A DNA stretch of 64,000 bases from PMP191F sp047602185 (GTDB taxonomy: Bacteria; Bacteroidota; Bacteroidia; Chitinophagales; Chitinophagaceae), in contig JASGHY010000001.1 in NCBI GenBank assembly GCA_047602185.1, positions 6,696,001 through 6,760,000 of the forward strand, written 5' to 3'. Both the position numbers and the translations under genes were made by a program. Under the pieces are notes generated by a model that saw only the letters and a program-made list of their open reading frames with translations, made no database searches and was not told the DNA's origin. Of the stretch, positions 25,093 through 34,512 are shown one piece after another (position 1 is the first letter of the stretch; the number at the start of each line of letters is the position of its first letter).

Positions 25093-26076
25093 TTAAAAAG
25101 ATGGCTTCCAGTCTTTGAAAATGCTTTCCTGTGAATATTGTTTAGCTTCTTCGGCAGTCAGTTGGTGACTCCAGGTTACACGCTTATCTGTTGCTGCACC
25201 AACGCCTGTATTGTTATATTCAGCGTAATATGCTGTAGCCTCGTTCTCTTTTTTACCCCAGTTGTGCCAGCCTTCCGGGCGGATGTGTTTATCCATTTCA
25301 CAGTTCATGAATACCACTTTTGCAAAGGGACGCCATGGTCTGCCAAGATATTGCAGTTTACATTCTTCTGCAGCGATCAGCCTGCAATTCACAAATACAT
25401 AACCAAATTGCTGATGTTCGCTGGTGGAGGCGGCGGTTATATAGGAGTTGGTGAGGCATTTGAGTGTACAGTTTTTGAATAAGGCAGTTGCGCTGCCAAA
25501 GATGAAATCTGTTGTTCCTTCGATAAAGCAATCCTCATAATATTGCCTGCTACCATCTCCGTTGCTAAGCAATGTATCCTGGTTGCCGAGGATGTTGCAG
25601 TTCCTGATCCGGAAACGATCGCCGTCTACGCTCAGTGCTACTGCCTGTCCTACACGGCCTGCCGCATTTTGTATGGTAAGGTTCTCTATACTGATATCAT
25701 TGGCATGTACATACATGGTATAGGAGCTGGAAGTAGAGTATTTCTTTTTATTGTTGACCGTATCTGCATCTACAAATTTTCCGGAGTAATCTGCATTGGT
25801 AATAATGGTGCGCTCTTTACTGTCGCCTATGAACCGAATGTGTGAAACAGCATCAGGTACTACTATCTTTTCGTTATAAATGCCGTTCCTGATCCTGAGT
25901 GTTACTTCTTCATATTTATGTGCGAGGATATCATTGATAGCGTCCTGGATCTTTGTATAATTTCCTGAACCATCCTGGGCTACGATCAACTCTTTCCAAT
26001 GTAAGCTGTTTTTTTCTGCGAATGAGAGGAGACCGGAGAGTAGCAATGAGAACAACAGCAATGACTTTTTGGGCAT
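25093..26076 (-). CDS. Pectin methylesterase (carbohydrate esterase family 8)
   Basis: 327 residues with a signal peptide (to SFAEK). It removes methyl esters from homogalacturonan so that GH28 can act. Catalytic residues are intact: QAVAL at 144-148, Asp167 in GNQDTL, Asp190 in DFIFG and Arg246 in YLGRPW. Beta-helix fold with the QDGSGNYTKIQDAI start typical of the family. It sits 18 bp upstream of the GH28 gene and 55 bp downstream of the GH43-like gene in one minus-strand operon. Confidence 0.94.
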   Translation of the reverse strand: MPKKSLLLFSLLLSGLLSFAEKNSLHWKELIVAQDGSGNYTKIQDAINDILAHKYEEVTLRIRNGIYNEKIVVPDAVSHIRFIGDSKERTIITNADYSGKFVDADTVNNKKKYSTSSSYTMYVHANDISIENLTIQNAAGRVGQAVALSVDGDRFRIRNCNILGNQDTLLSNGDGSRQYYEDCFIEGTTDFIFGSATALFKNCTLKCLTNSYITAASTSEHQQFGYVFVNCRLIAAEECKLQYLGRPWRPFAKVVFMNCEMDKHIRPEGWHNWGKKENEATAYYAEYNNTGVGAATDKRVTWSHQLTAEEAKQYSQESIFKDWKPSF

Positions 26077-26131
26077 ATAACCTATGTTTGATATTAGAAT
26101 ATGAACTGTTAACGAATTTCCTGAATCCCTG

Positions 26132-27583
26132 CTAATTGATGATCACTATCTTATGCAGCGCAACGCTATCGCCTTTACTACCATAGTCTGCTTTTTTCTT
26201 GTCAGACCATTTACTGTGTTCTCCCATTACAGTGAGCGTGAGGGTATAGGCGTCCTTTGTCATTAACGGGCTCAGGAATTTCAGTGTATTAAGCGGGTAG
26301 TTACAATACAGGTCAATTAAGCAGGTGAGTACGGTGATCCCTTTTTTGTTCGTGATCTGCACCCTGGCATAACCTGAATTGGGGGTAGACAGAAAATAAA
26401 GACCTACCTGCTTGCCATTGAACTGTATTGAAAAGGAATCTCCCTGTGTATCAGAGCCTGTAACATCAATAATATCAGCAGTATGTTTCCATTGACCAGA
26501 ATAATTAATGGTTTTGGTATCTGTATTGTTGATTGTTTGGGAGGCGACAGCAGCTGCGGTAACTATACCTGTTGATGTATTTACCCGCCATGCTTCTTTG
26601 TATACAGGAATGCTAAGGGATGTACCCGCTACAGTAAGTGGCTGCCATACGTAAGTAGCTGCTGAAGCCTGTTTGGGAAAGGACCACCTGTCGCCCATGA
26701 ACATGAAGGTTGTTTCTTTTGAGCCTTCAACCGGTAACACAAATGTGGTTTGGGAATTCCAGGTAAGCGTGCCATCGGGTGTAAACTTTCCGCGTGAAGT
26801 CCAGGGACCTTTTAAGGATGTTGCAGTATAGTAAAAGTTGTCGTTGCGTTCCCAGCTGGTTAAATGGGAGCCCAGCCAATAGTATAAACTGTCTTTTCTG
26901 AGGATGGCAGGTGATTCACTGCCGGGCGCAAAACCTTTTGCCACCTGCTCTTCGATACTTTTGTAATTGCTGCTCAATTTGAAAATATCACCGCCATGGA
27001 TCAGGATATAACCGGAGCCATCTTTATCCTGGAATGCGCCCATATCCCATTTTCTGACAGGGCTGCCATTGAATAATAATGATCCCTGGAAAATATAAGG
27101 GCCTGTTATATTTTTTGCAACAGCATATCCTACGCTCTGATCCTTGTACTGGATATTATCTGCATGCATGTACATTATGTATTCGCCGGTGGAGGGACAT
27201 TTCATCACTTTTACACGTTCTCCAACACGATCAGGCCCCAGCTTGCCGGAATCCTGCCTGGCCAGGGCAATACTTTCGAACTTCCAGTTATAGAGGTCGG
27301 TAGAGGAGTAACAATTAAACCCTTCAAATGCATTGCTGGTATCGCTGTGGCGTTCACCGAAAAGGTAATACCTGTCGTTTTCCCTGATGATGCAGGCTGC
27401 ATGAGCACTCAGAACATTGCCACGATCATCAAACCAGGGAATACCGGAATAAATAGCATTGTATTTAAGGGAACCAGTTTTTTGCGCAGTGGCTTTGTTG
27501 CCGGTTAAAAGAAGCAGAAGGCAACTGAAGAATAGCAGTGAGGAATGAAACGGGACAGTACACTCTGCGACAAGTTTTTTCAT
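26132..27583 (-). CDS. GH43-like five-bladed beta-propeller glycosidase
   Basis: 483 residues from ATG 27583, giving a signal peptide (MKKLVAECTVPFHSSLLFF...TAQ); an ATG 12 codons upstream is possible. Residues up to about 320 form the propeller, with WFDDRGNVLSAHAACI followed by YYLFGE (the D/H-rich start typical of galactanase-type GH43 subfamilies), DMGAFQDKDGSGYI and GSESPAILRKDSLYYWL-GSHLTSW, where Glu is the likely acid. The C-terminal ~150 residues form a beta-sandwich (carbohydrate-binding-like). Probably acts on arabinan or galactan side chains of pectin; subfamily uncertain. First gene of the minus arm. Confidence 0.82.
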   Translation of the reverse strand: MKKLVAECTVPFHSSLLFFSCLLLLLTGNKATAQKTGSLKYNAIYSGIPWFDDRGNVLSAHAACIIRENDRYYLFGERHSDTSNAFEGFNCYSSTDLYNWKFESIALARQDSGKLGPDRVGERVKVMKCPSTGEYIMYMHADNIQYKDQSVGYAVAKNITGPYIFQGSLLFNGSPVRKWDMGAFQDKDGSGYILIHGGDIFKLSSNYKSIEEQVAKGFAPGSESPAILRKDSLYYWLGSHLTSWERNDNFYYTATSLKGPWTSRGKFTPDGTLTWNSQTTFVLPVEGSKETTFMFMGDRWSFPKQASAATYVWQPLTVAGTSLSIPVYKEAWRVNTSTGIVTAAAVASQTINNTDTKTINYSGQWKHTADIIDVTGSDTQGDSFSIQFNGKQVGLYFLSTPNSGYARVQITNKKGITVLTCLIDLYCNYPLNTLKFLSPLMTKDAYTLTLTVMGEHSKWSDKKKADYGSKGDSVALHKIVIIN

Positions 27584-27874
27584 GTTGGCAAACCTTGTTT
27601 TAAATAGATAATCAACCACGAACGCATATCTAAACTATCCCTTTACCGGCATTCACTGTCCTGAGCTGTCCTGTATATAACCCCTCAGGGGATGTAAAAG
27701 CCTTACAGAGCAATGTATTTGTAATCAGGATAATACAGGATAGTTATTCTTCAGGCGAAGTTAGTTTAGTAAACAGATTGTAGCGTAGCTGTTATCATGA
27801 AAAGTTTCTTGGCAATCTTTTTAATTGATATATTACCGTTACAATACTCATTCATCACGAAGATTGTTTGCACA
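27584..27874. promoter_or_regulatory. Divergent promoter region of the pectin island
   Basis: About 290 bp between the GH43 and GH78 genes, from which both arms are transcribed. It contains a direct repeat CTGTCCT (in CTGTCCTGAGCTGTCCTG at about 27658) and TAGTTTAG near 27763, one mismatch from TAnnTTTG. No convincing -33 partner was seen. Confidence 0.4.
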
Positions 27875-30580
27875 ATGTTTAAGAAAATCTTTTTCCTGCT
27901 TTTAATAGCAAAGTTTGCTTTTCCACTAAATGGTACAGCACAATTGACCGCAGAGCAACTGACCTGCGATTACAGAGTAAATCCCCTGGGCATTGATAAT
28001 ACCAGCCCGATGCTGAGCTGGAAACTTGTTTCTACCGGTCGTAATGTTATGCAGGCTGCTTATGAAATACGGGTAAGCACAGATGAGCGTGCACTTGTAA
28101 AGGGCAGCTCTCTTGTATGGAATACAGGTAAAGTAGCCTCCGGCCAATCTGTACTTGTTGCTTACCGGGGACAGGCAGTTGGCCCAGGGAAAAAATATTA
28201 CTGGCAGGTGCGTGTGTGGGATAACCAGCAGCATGTATCTCCGTGGAGCACTGTAAATACCTGGGAGACCGGCCTGTTATCGCCTTCTGACTGGACAGCA
28301 GCATGGATAGAAGCACATGATACCACTGGTGGAAAGGTAAGTCCGGCCCCTATGTTCCGGAAGAATTTTGCTTTATCGAGGGCTGTTAAAAGCGCAAGAC
28401 TATACATTACTGCACATGGTTTGTATGAAGCTTACCTGAACGGGGAGCGTATAGGCGAAGATTATTTTCGCCCGGGATGGACAAGTTATGCCAATCGTTT
28501 GCAATACCAGGTATATGATGTAACTGCGTTGCTGAAAAAGGGAAATAACGCAGCCGGCGCCATTATTGGTGATGGCTGGTACAGGGGTAATATAGGATTT
28601 AACAATAGCAGGAACAGGTATGGTAAAGAAGCCGGTTTGCTTTTTCAACTGGAAGTAACTTATGCAGACGGTAGTAATGAGAAGATCGTTTCTGATAACT
28701 CATGGAAAAGCAGTGTGAGCGGGCCTGTTCTTACATCTGATGTTTATAACGGTGAAACCTATGATGCCCGTAAAGAACTTGCCGACTGGACAAAAGCTAA
28801 TTTTAGTGATGCTTCCTGGCAGGCAGTACGTGTAGTTAATGACAGTAAGAATAATCTTACTGCACAGCAAGGCCCTTCTGTTACAAAGCACGAACAGTTT
28901 AAACCTATAAAAATATTTACAACTCCTAACGGAGAACTGGTTGCTGACTTTGGTCAGAACCTTACGGGATGGGTTCAGTTGCATGTGAATGGAAAGCCGG
29001 GTGATAGTGTTGTTCTGCAACATGCCGAGGTGCTGGACAAAGCAGGCAATTTTTATACAGATAATTTAAGAGGCGCTAAACAGGAAACGAAATATTTCTT
29101 AAAAGGCAATGGAACAGAGGTGCTGGAGCCACATTTTACCTTCCAGGGATTCCGGTATATACGTATTAAAGGGTTTTCTTACATGCCTGACAGCAATTCG
29201 TTTACTGCTATCGCTATGTATTCGGATATGAAGCCTTCGGGCGATTTTACCTGCTCTAATGCTCTTATTAATCAACTGCAGCATAATATTCAATGGGGAC
29301 AGAAAGGAAATTTCCTGGATGTACCAACGGATTGTCCTCAACGTGATGAACGCCTGGGCTGGACAGGTGATGCACAGGTTTTTTTCAATACAGCTGCTTA
29401 TAATATGAATGTGGCCGGCTTTTTCAGCAAGTGGCTGCTGGATATTATTGCTGACCAGGATGCCAGTGGCAATGTACCTGCTGTTATCCCGGATTGCCTG
29501 AGAGCATTCCCTAAAGGTTCTGCAGGCTGGGGTGATGTGGCTACCATTATTCCATGGAATTATTATGTGGCTTATGGTGATACTGCATTGTTGCGTCGCC
29601 AGTATGCCAGCATGAAAGCGTGGGTGGAACACCTGCATGCTATCAGTAAGAACAATTTGTGGAACAGTGGTTCTCATTATGGTGACTGGTTGTTCTACTC
29701 ACCGGATGATGACAATGATGGCAGAGCTGCGATCACTGATAAGTTCCTGATAGCTCAAACTTTTTATGCGTATTCTACGCAAAACCTGCTGAATGCTGCG
29801 AAAGTATTGGGTAATGAAGCGGATGTTAAAAAATATACTGTACTACTGGATTCAGTAAAGCAGGCATTTTTGCATGAATACGTAACGCCCAGTGGAAGAT
29901 TGGTGTCAAGTACACAGACTGCTTATGTACTGGCCCTGAACTTTGACCTGTTACCGGAGAACATGCGTGCTGATGCAGCTAAACGACTTGTTGATAATAT
30001 TGCTGCTTATCGCGACCACCTTACTACAGGTTTTCTTGGTACTCCTTATCTGTGCCATGTACTGACACGTTTTGGCTATACAGATGTGGCATATAAACTG
30101 TTGCTGCAGGAAACTTTTCCTTCCTGGCTTTACCCTGTTAAAAGAGGAGCTACTACTATCTGGGAACGCTGGAATGGTATTAAAACTGACGGCTCATTTC
30201 AGAATGCAGGTATGAATTCTTTTAACCATTATGCATATGGCGCCATAGGCGACTGGATGTATAAAGTAGTGGCTGGTATTAGTCCTGATAAGCAACAACC
30301 CGGGTATAAATATATTGTGATCGCTCCTCAACCCGGAGGGGGACTTACCAATGCAGGAGCTACTTACCAGAGTTTGTATGGTGAGGTTAAAAGCAGTTGG
30401 AAAACCGCAGATGGTAAGTTGTCTGTAGATATTACGATCCCATGCAACACATCTGCCCTGGTGACACTGCCCGGCGCCCCCGATGCTGTGAATGACGGGA
30501 ATATGAAACGTATTGGAAAGGATCTGCAAACAACACTGGGCTCAGGTATTTATCATTTTGAATATGCTTATGCTCGTTAA
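27875..30580 (+). CDS. Alpha-L-rhamnosidase, glycoside hydrolase family 78
   Basis: 901 residues from ATG 27875 (MFKKIFFLLLIAKFAFP signal, ending TAQ); an upstream ATG at 27797 adds 26 residues. It releases rhamnose from rhamnogalacturonan. Domain order: N-terminal beta-sandwich (VNPLGIDNTSPMLSW), carbohydrate-binding-like jelly roll (FRPGWTSYANRLQYQVYDVT), then the (alpha/alpha)6 barrel with DVPTDCPQRDERLGWTGD from residue 482, where the acidic residues (Asp486, Asp491, Glu492, Asp499) hold the general acid site, and a C-terminal sandwich. First gene of the plus arm, 11 bp before the deacetylase. Confidence 0.92.
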   Translation: MFKKIFFLLLIAKFAFPLNGTAQLTAEQLTCDYRVNPLGIDNTSPMLSWKLVSTGRNVMQAAYEIRVSTDERALVKGSSLVWNTGKVASGQSVLVAYRGQAVGPGKKYYWQVRVWDNQQHVSPWSTVNTWETGLLSPSDWTAAWIEAHDTTGGKVSPAPMFRKNFALSRAVKSARLYITAHGLYEAYLNGERIGEDYFRPGWTSYANRLQYQVYDVTALLKKGNNAAGAIIGDGWYRGNIGFNNSRNRYGKEAGLLFQLEVTYADGSNEKIVSDNSWKSSVSGPVLTSDVYNGETYDARKELADWTKANFSDASWQAVRVVNDSKNNLTAQQGPSVTKHEQFKPIKIFTTPNGELVADFGQNLTGWVQLHVNGKPGDSVVLQHAEVLDKAGNFYTDNLRGAKQETKYFLKGNGTEVLEPHFTFQGFRYIRIKGFSYMPDSNSFTAIAMYSDMKPSGDFTCSNALINQLQHNIQWGQKGNFLDVPTDCPQRDERLGWTGDAQVFFNTAAYNMNVAGFFSKWLLDIIADQDASGNVPAVIPDCLRAFPKGSAGWGDVATIIPWNYYVAYGDTALLRRQYASMKAWVEHLHAISKNNLWNSGSHYGDWLFYSPDDDNDGRAAITDKFLIAQTFYAYSTQNLLNAAKVLGNEADVKKYTVLLDSVKQAFLHEYVTPSGRLVSSTQTAYVLALNFDLLPENMRADAAKRLVDNIAAYRDHLTTGFLGTPYLCHVLTRFGYTDVAYKLLLQETFPSWLYPVKRGATTIWERWNGIKTDGSFQNAGMNSFNHYAYGAIGDWMYKVVAGISPDKQQPGYKYIVIAPQPGGGLTNAGATYQSLYGEVKSSWKTADGKLSVDITIPCNTSALVTLPGAPDAVNDGNMKRIGKDLQTTLGSGIYHFEYAYAR

Positions 30581-30591
30581 AAAGTGAACCT

Positions 30592-31332
30592 GTGAAAAAG
30601 CTCTTCCTGTTATTGTCAGGCGGGTTAAGTGTATTCGGTCTGTATGCACAGCGTGTACCGGAAAAGCCCGTGGTAGTACTTGGTTTTGATGATGCTGAGA
30701 GTAGTCACTATACCGTAGTGGCGCCTTTATTGCAGCAATATCATTTTAATGCTACTTTCTTTGTCTGTGAGTTTCCCCGGAAGTTGCCTGCAGACTCTGT
30801 GCATTTTCTTAGCTGGACACAGATAAAGGAACTACACGATATGGGATTTGAAATAGGGAATCATACCGGGCATCATAAGAACGTTACTACGCTTTCCCGC
30901 GAACAGGTACAGGCAGAAGTAAGTTTTGTGGAGGAAAAATGTAAAGCATATAATATTCCCAAACCTGTTTCTTTTGCATATCCCGGTAACAGGGCCGATT
31001 CTGCGGCCCAGGTGAGGTTGCAGGAAATGGGCTACCGTTTTGCACGTGCGGGAGGTAGCACTTACTATTGTCCGTCTGAACAACCACGGTTGTGTATTCC
31101 CAGCTATACGATGGGGTCCGGAGAAAAGCTGATGGCACGGACCTGGAAAGCCTTGCAGGAATTAAAAGCAGGGCAGATATTGGTATTTACTATTCATGGT
31201 GTACCTGATATACTGCATCCGGATTATACAACTACCCCTGAAGTGTTGGAGGAATATTTCGAATATATGAAGGAGCATAATTTTGAAGTGATCGCTATGC
31301 GAGATCTTGATAAATACATTTCTGTAAACTGA
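30592..31332 (+). CDS. Polysaccharide deacetylase-like protein (CE4/NodB fold)
   Basis: 246 residues starting at a GTG 11 bp after the rhamnosidase stop; the signal peptide (KKLFLLLSGGLSVFGLYAQ) supports this start. NodB motifs are present: Asp33-Asp34 (GFDDAE), His91 and His95 in NHTGHHKN (metal ligands), FAYPGN and the C-terminal FTIHGV motif. In this context it probably removes acetyl groups from pectic polysaccharides or oligosaccharides; chitin or peptidoglycan substrates are less likely given the neighbours. Co-transcribed with GH78 and GH27. Confidence 0.88.
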   Translation: MKKLFLLLSGGLSVFGLYAQRVPEKPVVVLGFDDAESSHYTVVAPLLQQYHFNATFFVCEFPRKLPADSVHFLSWTQIKELHDMGFEIGNHTGHHKNVTTLSREQVQAEVSFVEEKCKAYNIPKPVSFAYPGNRADSAAQVRLQEMGYRFARAGGSTYYCPSEQPRLCIPSYTMGSGEKLMARTWKALQELKAGQILVFTIHGVPDILHPDYTTTPEVLEEYFEYMKEHNFEVIAMRDLDKYISVN

Positions 31333-31357
31333 AGCGATAAGATAAACCGGTGATACA

Positions 31358-32518
31358 ATGAAAAAAGGAAAGTTGTTTACGTTGTTACTGATCATTGCTG
31401 TATTCTCCACTACCTATGCACAGAAGCCTAAACCACCTGTTATGGGGTGGAGCAGCTGGAATAATTTCCGGGTGCACATTGATGAGAAAATTATCAGGGA
31501 GCAGGCTGATGCCATGATCTCCTCAGGGATGTATGATGCCGGGTACCGGTTTATCAATATTGATGACGGTTACTTCGGTGGGCGTGATGCCAGCGGTAAC
31601 CTGTTTGTTGATAAGAAGAAATTTCCGTCGGGCATGCAATCGCTTGCCGAATATATCCATAGCAAAAAATTAAAAGCCGGTATCTATACCGATGCAGGAA
31701 AGAATACCTGCGGTTCTATTTATGATAAAGATACCAATGGTATTGGCGTTGGTATTTATGGTCATATCAACCAGGACTGTGACCTGTTTTTCCGACAATG
31801 GAAATTCGATTTTTTGAAAGTTGACTGGTGTGGTGGTCAACAACAAAAGCTAACAGAGGAAGTAACTTATTCACCGATAATAGAGGCTGTGAAAGCGATT
31901 GATCCCGGGATTGTTTTTAACGTTTGCCGCTGGGAGTTTCCAGGTGAATGGGTGATAAAGAAGGCCGATTCCTGGAGGATATCAGGTGATATACGTGAGA
32001 AGTTTTCCTCCATTTTGAAGATCATTGACCTGAATGTGGAATTATACAAGTATGCTTCTGCCGGTCATTATAACGATATGGATATGCTGCAGGTAGGCAG
32101 AGGTATGAGCTATGATGAAGATAAAACACATTTTTCTATGTGGTGTATGCTGAACTCGCCTTTACTGGCGGGCAATGACCTGCGCACCATGACGAAGCAA
32201 ACAATTGAGATATTAACGAATAAAGAGATCATTGCACTTAACCAGGACGAAGGCTTTCAACAGGCCAGAAGGATCCTGAAAGAAGGCGACATTGAAGTAT
32301 GGATGAAACCATTGGGTAAAAAAGGGAAGGCGAAGGCCTTTGCTATTATGAATCGTGGTGATAATGAGGCCGTTTATACTTTAAGCGCATCAAAAGCGGG
32401 GATCAACGCAAAAAACAACTATCGTGATCTGTGGTTGCATAAGGACCTGGGAAAGATAGGAGCGCAACAGCAATTTATTGTTCCTAAACATGGGGTAGTG
32501 GTGATCAGGGTACAATAA
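31358..32518 (+). CDS. Alpha-galactosidase-like glycoside hydrolase family 27
   Basis: 386 residues with a signal peptide (to YAQ). The (beta/alpha)8 barrel has the GH27 start PPVMGWSSWNNF, NIDDGYF, nucleophile Asp156 in FLKVDWCGG and acid/base Asp211 in RISGDI, followed by the C-terminal antiparallel sandwich. GH27 members in pectin loci can act on alpha-galactose or beta-L-arabinopyranose; which one applies here is not readable. Last gene of the plus arm, 25 bp after the deacetylase and followed by intergenic repeats. Confidence 0.93.
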   Translation: MKKGKLFTLLLIIAVFSTTYAQKPKPPVMGWSSWNNFRVHIDEKIIREQADAMISSGMYDAGYRFINIDDGYFGGRDASGNLFVDKKKFPSGMQSLAEYIHSKKLKAGIYTDAGKNTCGSIYDKDTNGIGVGIYGHINQDCDLFFRQWKFDFLKVDWCGGQQQKLTEEVTYSPIIEAVKAIDPGIVFNVCRWEFPGEWVIKKADSWRISGDIREKFSSILKIIDLNVELYKYASAGHYNDMDMLQVGRGMSYDEDKTHFSMWCMLNSPLLAGNDLRTMTKQTIEILTNKEIIALNQDEGFQQARRILKEGDIEVWMKPLGKKGKAKAFAIMNRGDNEAVYTLSASKAGINAKNNYRDLWLHKDLGKIGAQQQFIVPKHGVVVIRVQ

Positions 32519-32531
32519 ATTATCAGGTAGG

Positions 32532-32722
32532 GGAATAGGCTCGCAAAGGCGCAAAGACGCTAAGACGCAGTAAGAAGAATACAAGAAGCTGAGTATAAAA
32601 GGTAGTCTTGTGTCCTTGTGCGTTCCCGGTAAAGCTTTTCTCTGCGGTTGGAGAAATAGGCTCGCAAAGGCGCAAAGACGCGGTAAGAGTTAATACAAGA
32701 AGGATACTATAAAAGCTGAGCC
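32532..32722. repeat. Two tandem copies of a Bacteroidota CGCAAAGRCGC intergenic repeat
   Basis: ATAGGCTCGCAAAGGCGCAA plus AGACGC occurs at about 32536-32560 and again at about 32656-32681. Each copy continues with GTAAGA, then TACAAGAAG and TATAAAAG, so the unit is about 70 bp, spaced 120 bp. The sequence resembles the CGCAAAGACGC repeats seen between genes in many Bacteroidota. Frames through it are not genes. Confidence 0.75.
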
Positions 32723-32788
32723 CGAGACCTGGCATATTAGTGGTAAAACTGTTATCTGCCGTTCGCTAGTAACTGACAGCCTGTATTT

Positions 32789-33460
32789 CTACTTCTTTAC
32801 AATGGCCAGTATTTCCAATAAATTATCAATTACATAAGCAGGATGAGCTGCCAGCAATTGCTCGCGGGTTTGGGCGCCTGTAGTGATGCCGATATTAATA
32901 TGGCAGCCTGCATTTTTTCCTTCTTCAATATCAATAGCAGAATCGCCTACTTTGATGACTGTTGCCGGGTCTGTAATATTCAGTTCATTCATTGCATAGA
33001 GGATCATGTCGGGAGATGGTCTGTTTTCCTTTACATCGGAAGCTGTTACCAGGGTATCAAGATCCCGTCCTTTTTCCCAGCCTATTTTAGTGATCAGGGA
33101 TTCGGCGGTTTGCCTGTCGTAGCCGGTATTGAGCACCACATAGATGCCTTGCTTTTTGAGCTCATGAAAGAGGGTGGTGGCACCTGGTTGTTCGGTAACA
33201 GGGTAGGTGGCATAGGCTTCGCGTAACTGTGCTGAAAAGTTTTTAAACATGGTAGCTGCCAGCACATCATCCTGTATGCCTTTCAAGGCCAGTACGCTTT
33301 TAATGGCCTGTAGTTTTTCTTTACCTGCACCTGCAGTGAGTACCTCTTCCAGCGTAAAATCATAGCCTTCATCATTGATCGCTTTCTGTACTGTTTTGTA
33401 CACGATGTTGTCTTCATTAACAGTAGTTCCGGCCATATCAAAAACAACCATCTTTATCAT
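32789..33460 (-). CDS. HAD-family phosphonatase-like hydrolase
   Basis: 223 residues. HAD motifs: DMAGTTVNEDN at the N terminus (nucleophile Asp9 and acid/base Asp replaced within DxAGT, the phosphonatase-like arrangement), LNTGYDRQ (motif 2, Thr), K in DVKENRPSPDM (motif 3) and GDSAIDIEEGKNAG (motif 4). This is the phosphonatase-like subgroup, which usually hydrolyses small phosphate esters; the Schiff-base lysine of true phosphonoacetaldehyde hydrolase is not evident. No phosphonate genes are nearby, so the substrate is open. Confidence 0.87.
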   Translation of the reverse strand: MIKMVVFDMAGTTVNEDNIVYKTVQKAINDEGYDFTLEEVLTAGAGKEKLQAIKSVLALKGIQDDVLAATMFKNFSAQLREAYATYPVTEQPGATTLFHELKKQGIYVVLNTGYDRQTAESLITKIGWEKGRDLDTLVTASDVKENRPSPDMILYAMNELNITDPATVIKVGDSAIDIEEGKNAGCHINIGITTGAQTREQLLAAHPAYVIDNLLEILAIVKK

Positions 33461-33594
33461 GCGCTGGTATTGAGTTGATGTTCCTGATGCAGACCATACA
33501 GGAACAGGTTAAGAAAAACAGGAAATTAAACTGCTTTCCGGACAAAGTTCCTGAATTCCGGTTTAATAAATTATTAATAATGTATGGGAGAGGT

Positions 33595-34329
33595 TTAGCC
33601 GGGTCTTGTAAGCCTTGCCAGAACTGATGATCTGTGATTTACATAACTTGTCGATACTTTTGTTGCTCTACAGATCTCTGTTATTTTATAGTTTGCTCTT
33701 ATCATTATTGTGGGTAAGGTATTTTGTGCGGCATATTTTATATCCAGTTTCCTGCTTTTTACAAGAGGGATTATTGCCATTACGGATTTTTCTGTACCTA
33801 TATAGCCCAACGCTTGTATGATAGCAACTGTGTCATCTGCTTTTTCGGAAGTAACTAATTGTGATAATAAATATTCTTCGATCTTGTTTTCAGTATTGGT
33901 CAGGGCGAGGTAAGCGGCGTTCCGGATACGGGCTCCTTTTTTATCAATAAGCCGGTATAATATGGATTGGTCAAGGTATGCAGGTTTATATATTTCTGCG
34001 AGCCGGTCGAGTATGAGTGTAATGATTTGTGCTTTTCTCTCTCTGGCTACCCGATCCAGAAGAAATGCTGCGCTACTTGTATTATTTGTGTTTTTGCCAA
34101 TAAATCCGATTATGAAGTAAACATCTCTTTTTTGTTTTTCAGAAATTGAACTATCAATTAGTTTATATAGTTCCGGGAGTAATAATTCATCATCCAGATT
34201 TTTGGCTTCCTCATGGGCCTCCCAGGAAACGGTTTTGCTGGATTCATAAACCCCTTCTACATATTCCTGATCAGGTCTATAGCTGTCGTCTGACATTCTT
34301 TTTAACAGGTCATTCAGGTATTCGTTCAT
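33595..34329 (-). CDS. HEAT-repeat protein, 244 residues
   Basis: A helical-repeat protein: successive 35-40-residue units such as LLDRVARERKAQIITLILDRLAEI, RIRNAAYLALTNTENKIEEYLL and TVAIIQALGYIGTEKSVMAIIPLVKSR match HEAT repeats. No signal peptide or catalytic motif. Such proteins are binding scaffolds; in bacteria they often sit in toxin-immunity or defence loci, but no partner gene is visible here. A shorter start at an internal Met (MSDDS) is possible. Confidence 0.75.
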   Translation of the reverse strand: MNEYLNDLLKRMSDDSYRPDQEYVEGVYESSKTVSWEAHEEAKNLDDELLLPELYKLIDSSISEKQKRDVYFIIGFIGKNTNNTSSAAFLLDRVARERKAQIITLILDRLAEIYKPAYLDQSILYRLIDKKGARIRNAAYLALTNTENKIEEYLLSQLVTSEKADDTVAIIQALGYIGTEKSVMAIIPLVKSRKLDIKYAAQNTLPTIMIRANYKITEICRATKVSTSYVNHRSSVLARLTRPG

Positions 34330-34512
34330 CGTAGTAGGGTTAGGACAATATTAGTGAAGATTTTTTATACACCCGCTACTCATGAAATTCATTTTTTTAT
34401 AAGATGTTTTCATCGTAGACCTGCACAGTTCTATCATACACAACCAGTCTTTGACCGGAATTATTGATGCCGTTCAATTATTTAAGGGTTGATAATAAAA
34501 TGCCTGTTTTTC

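Noticed and set aside
32532..32722. CRISPR array from the repeated CGCAAAG units
   Set aside because: Only two units, with imperfect repeats, no regular spacers and no cas genes.
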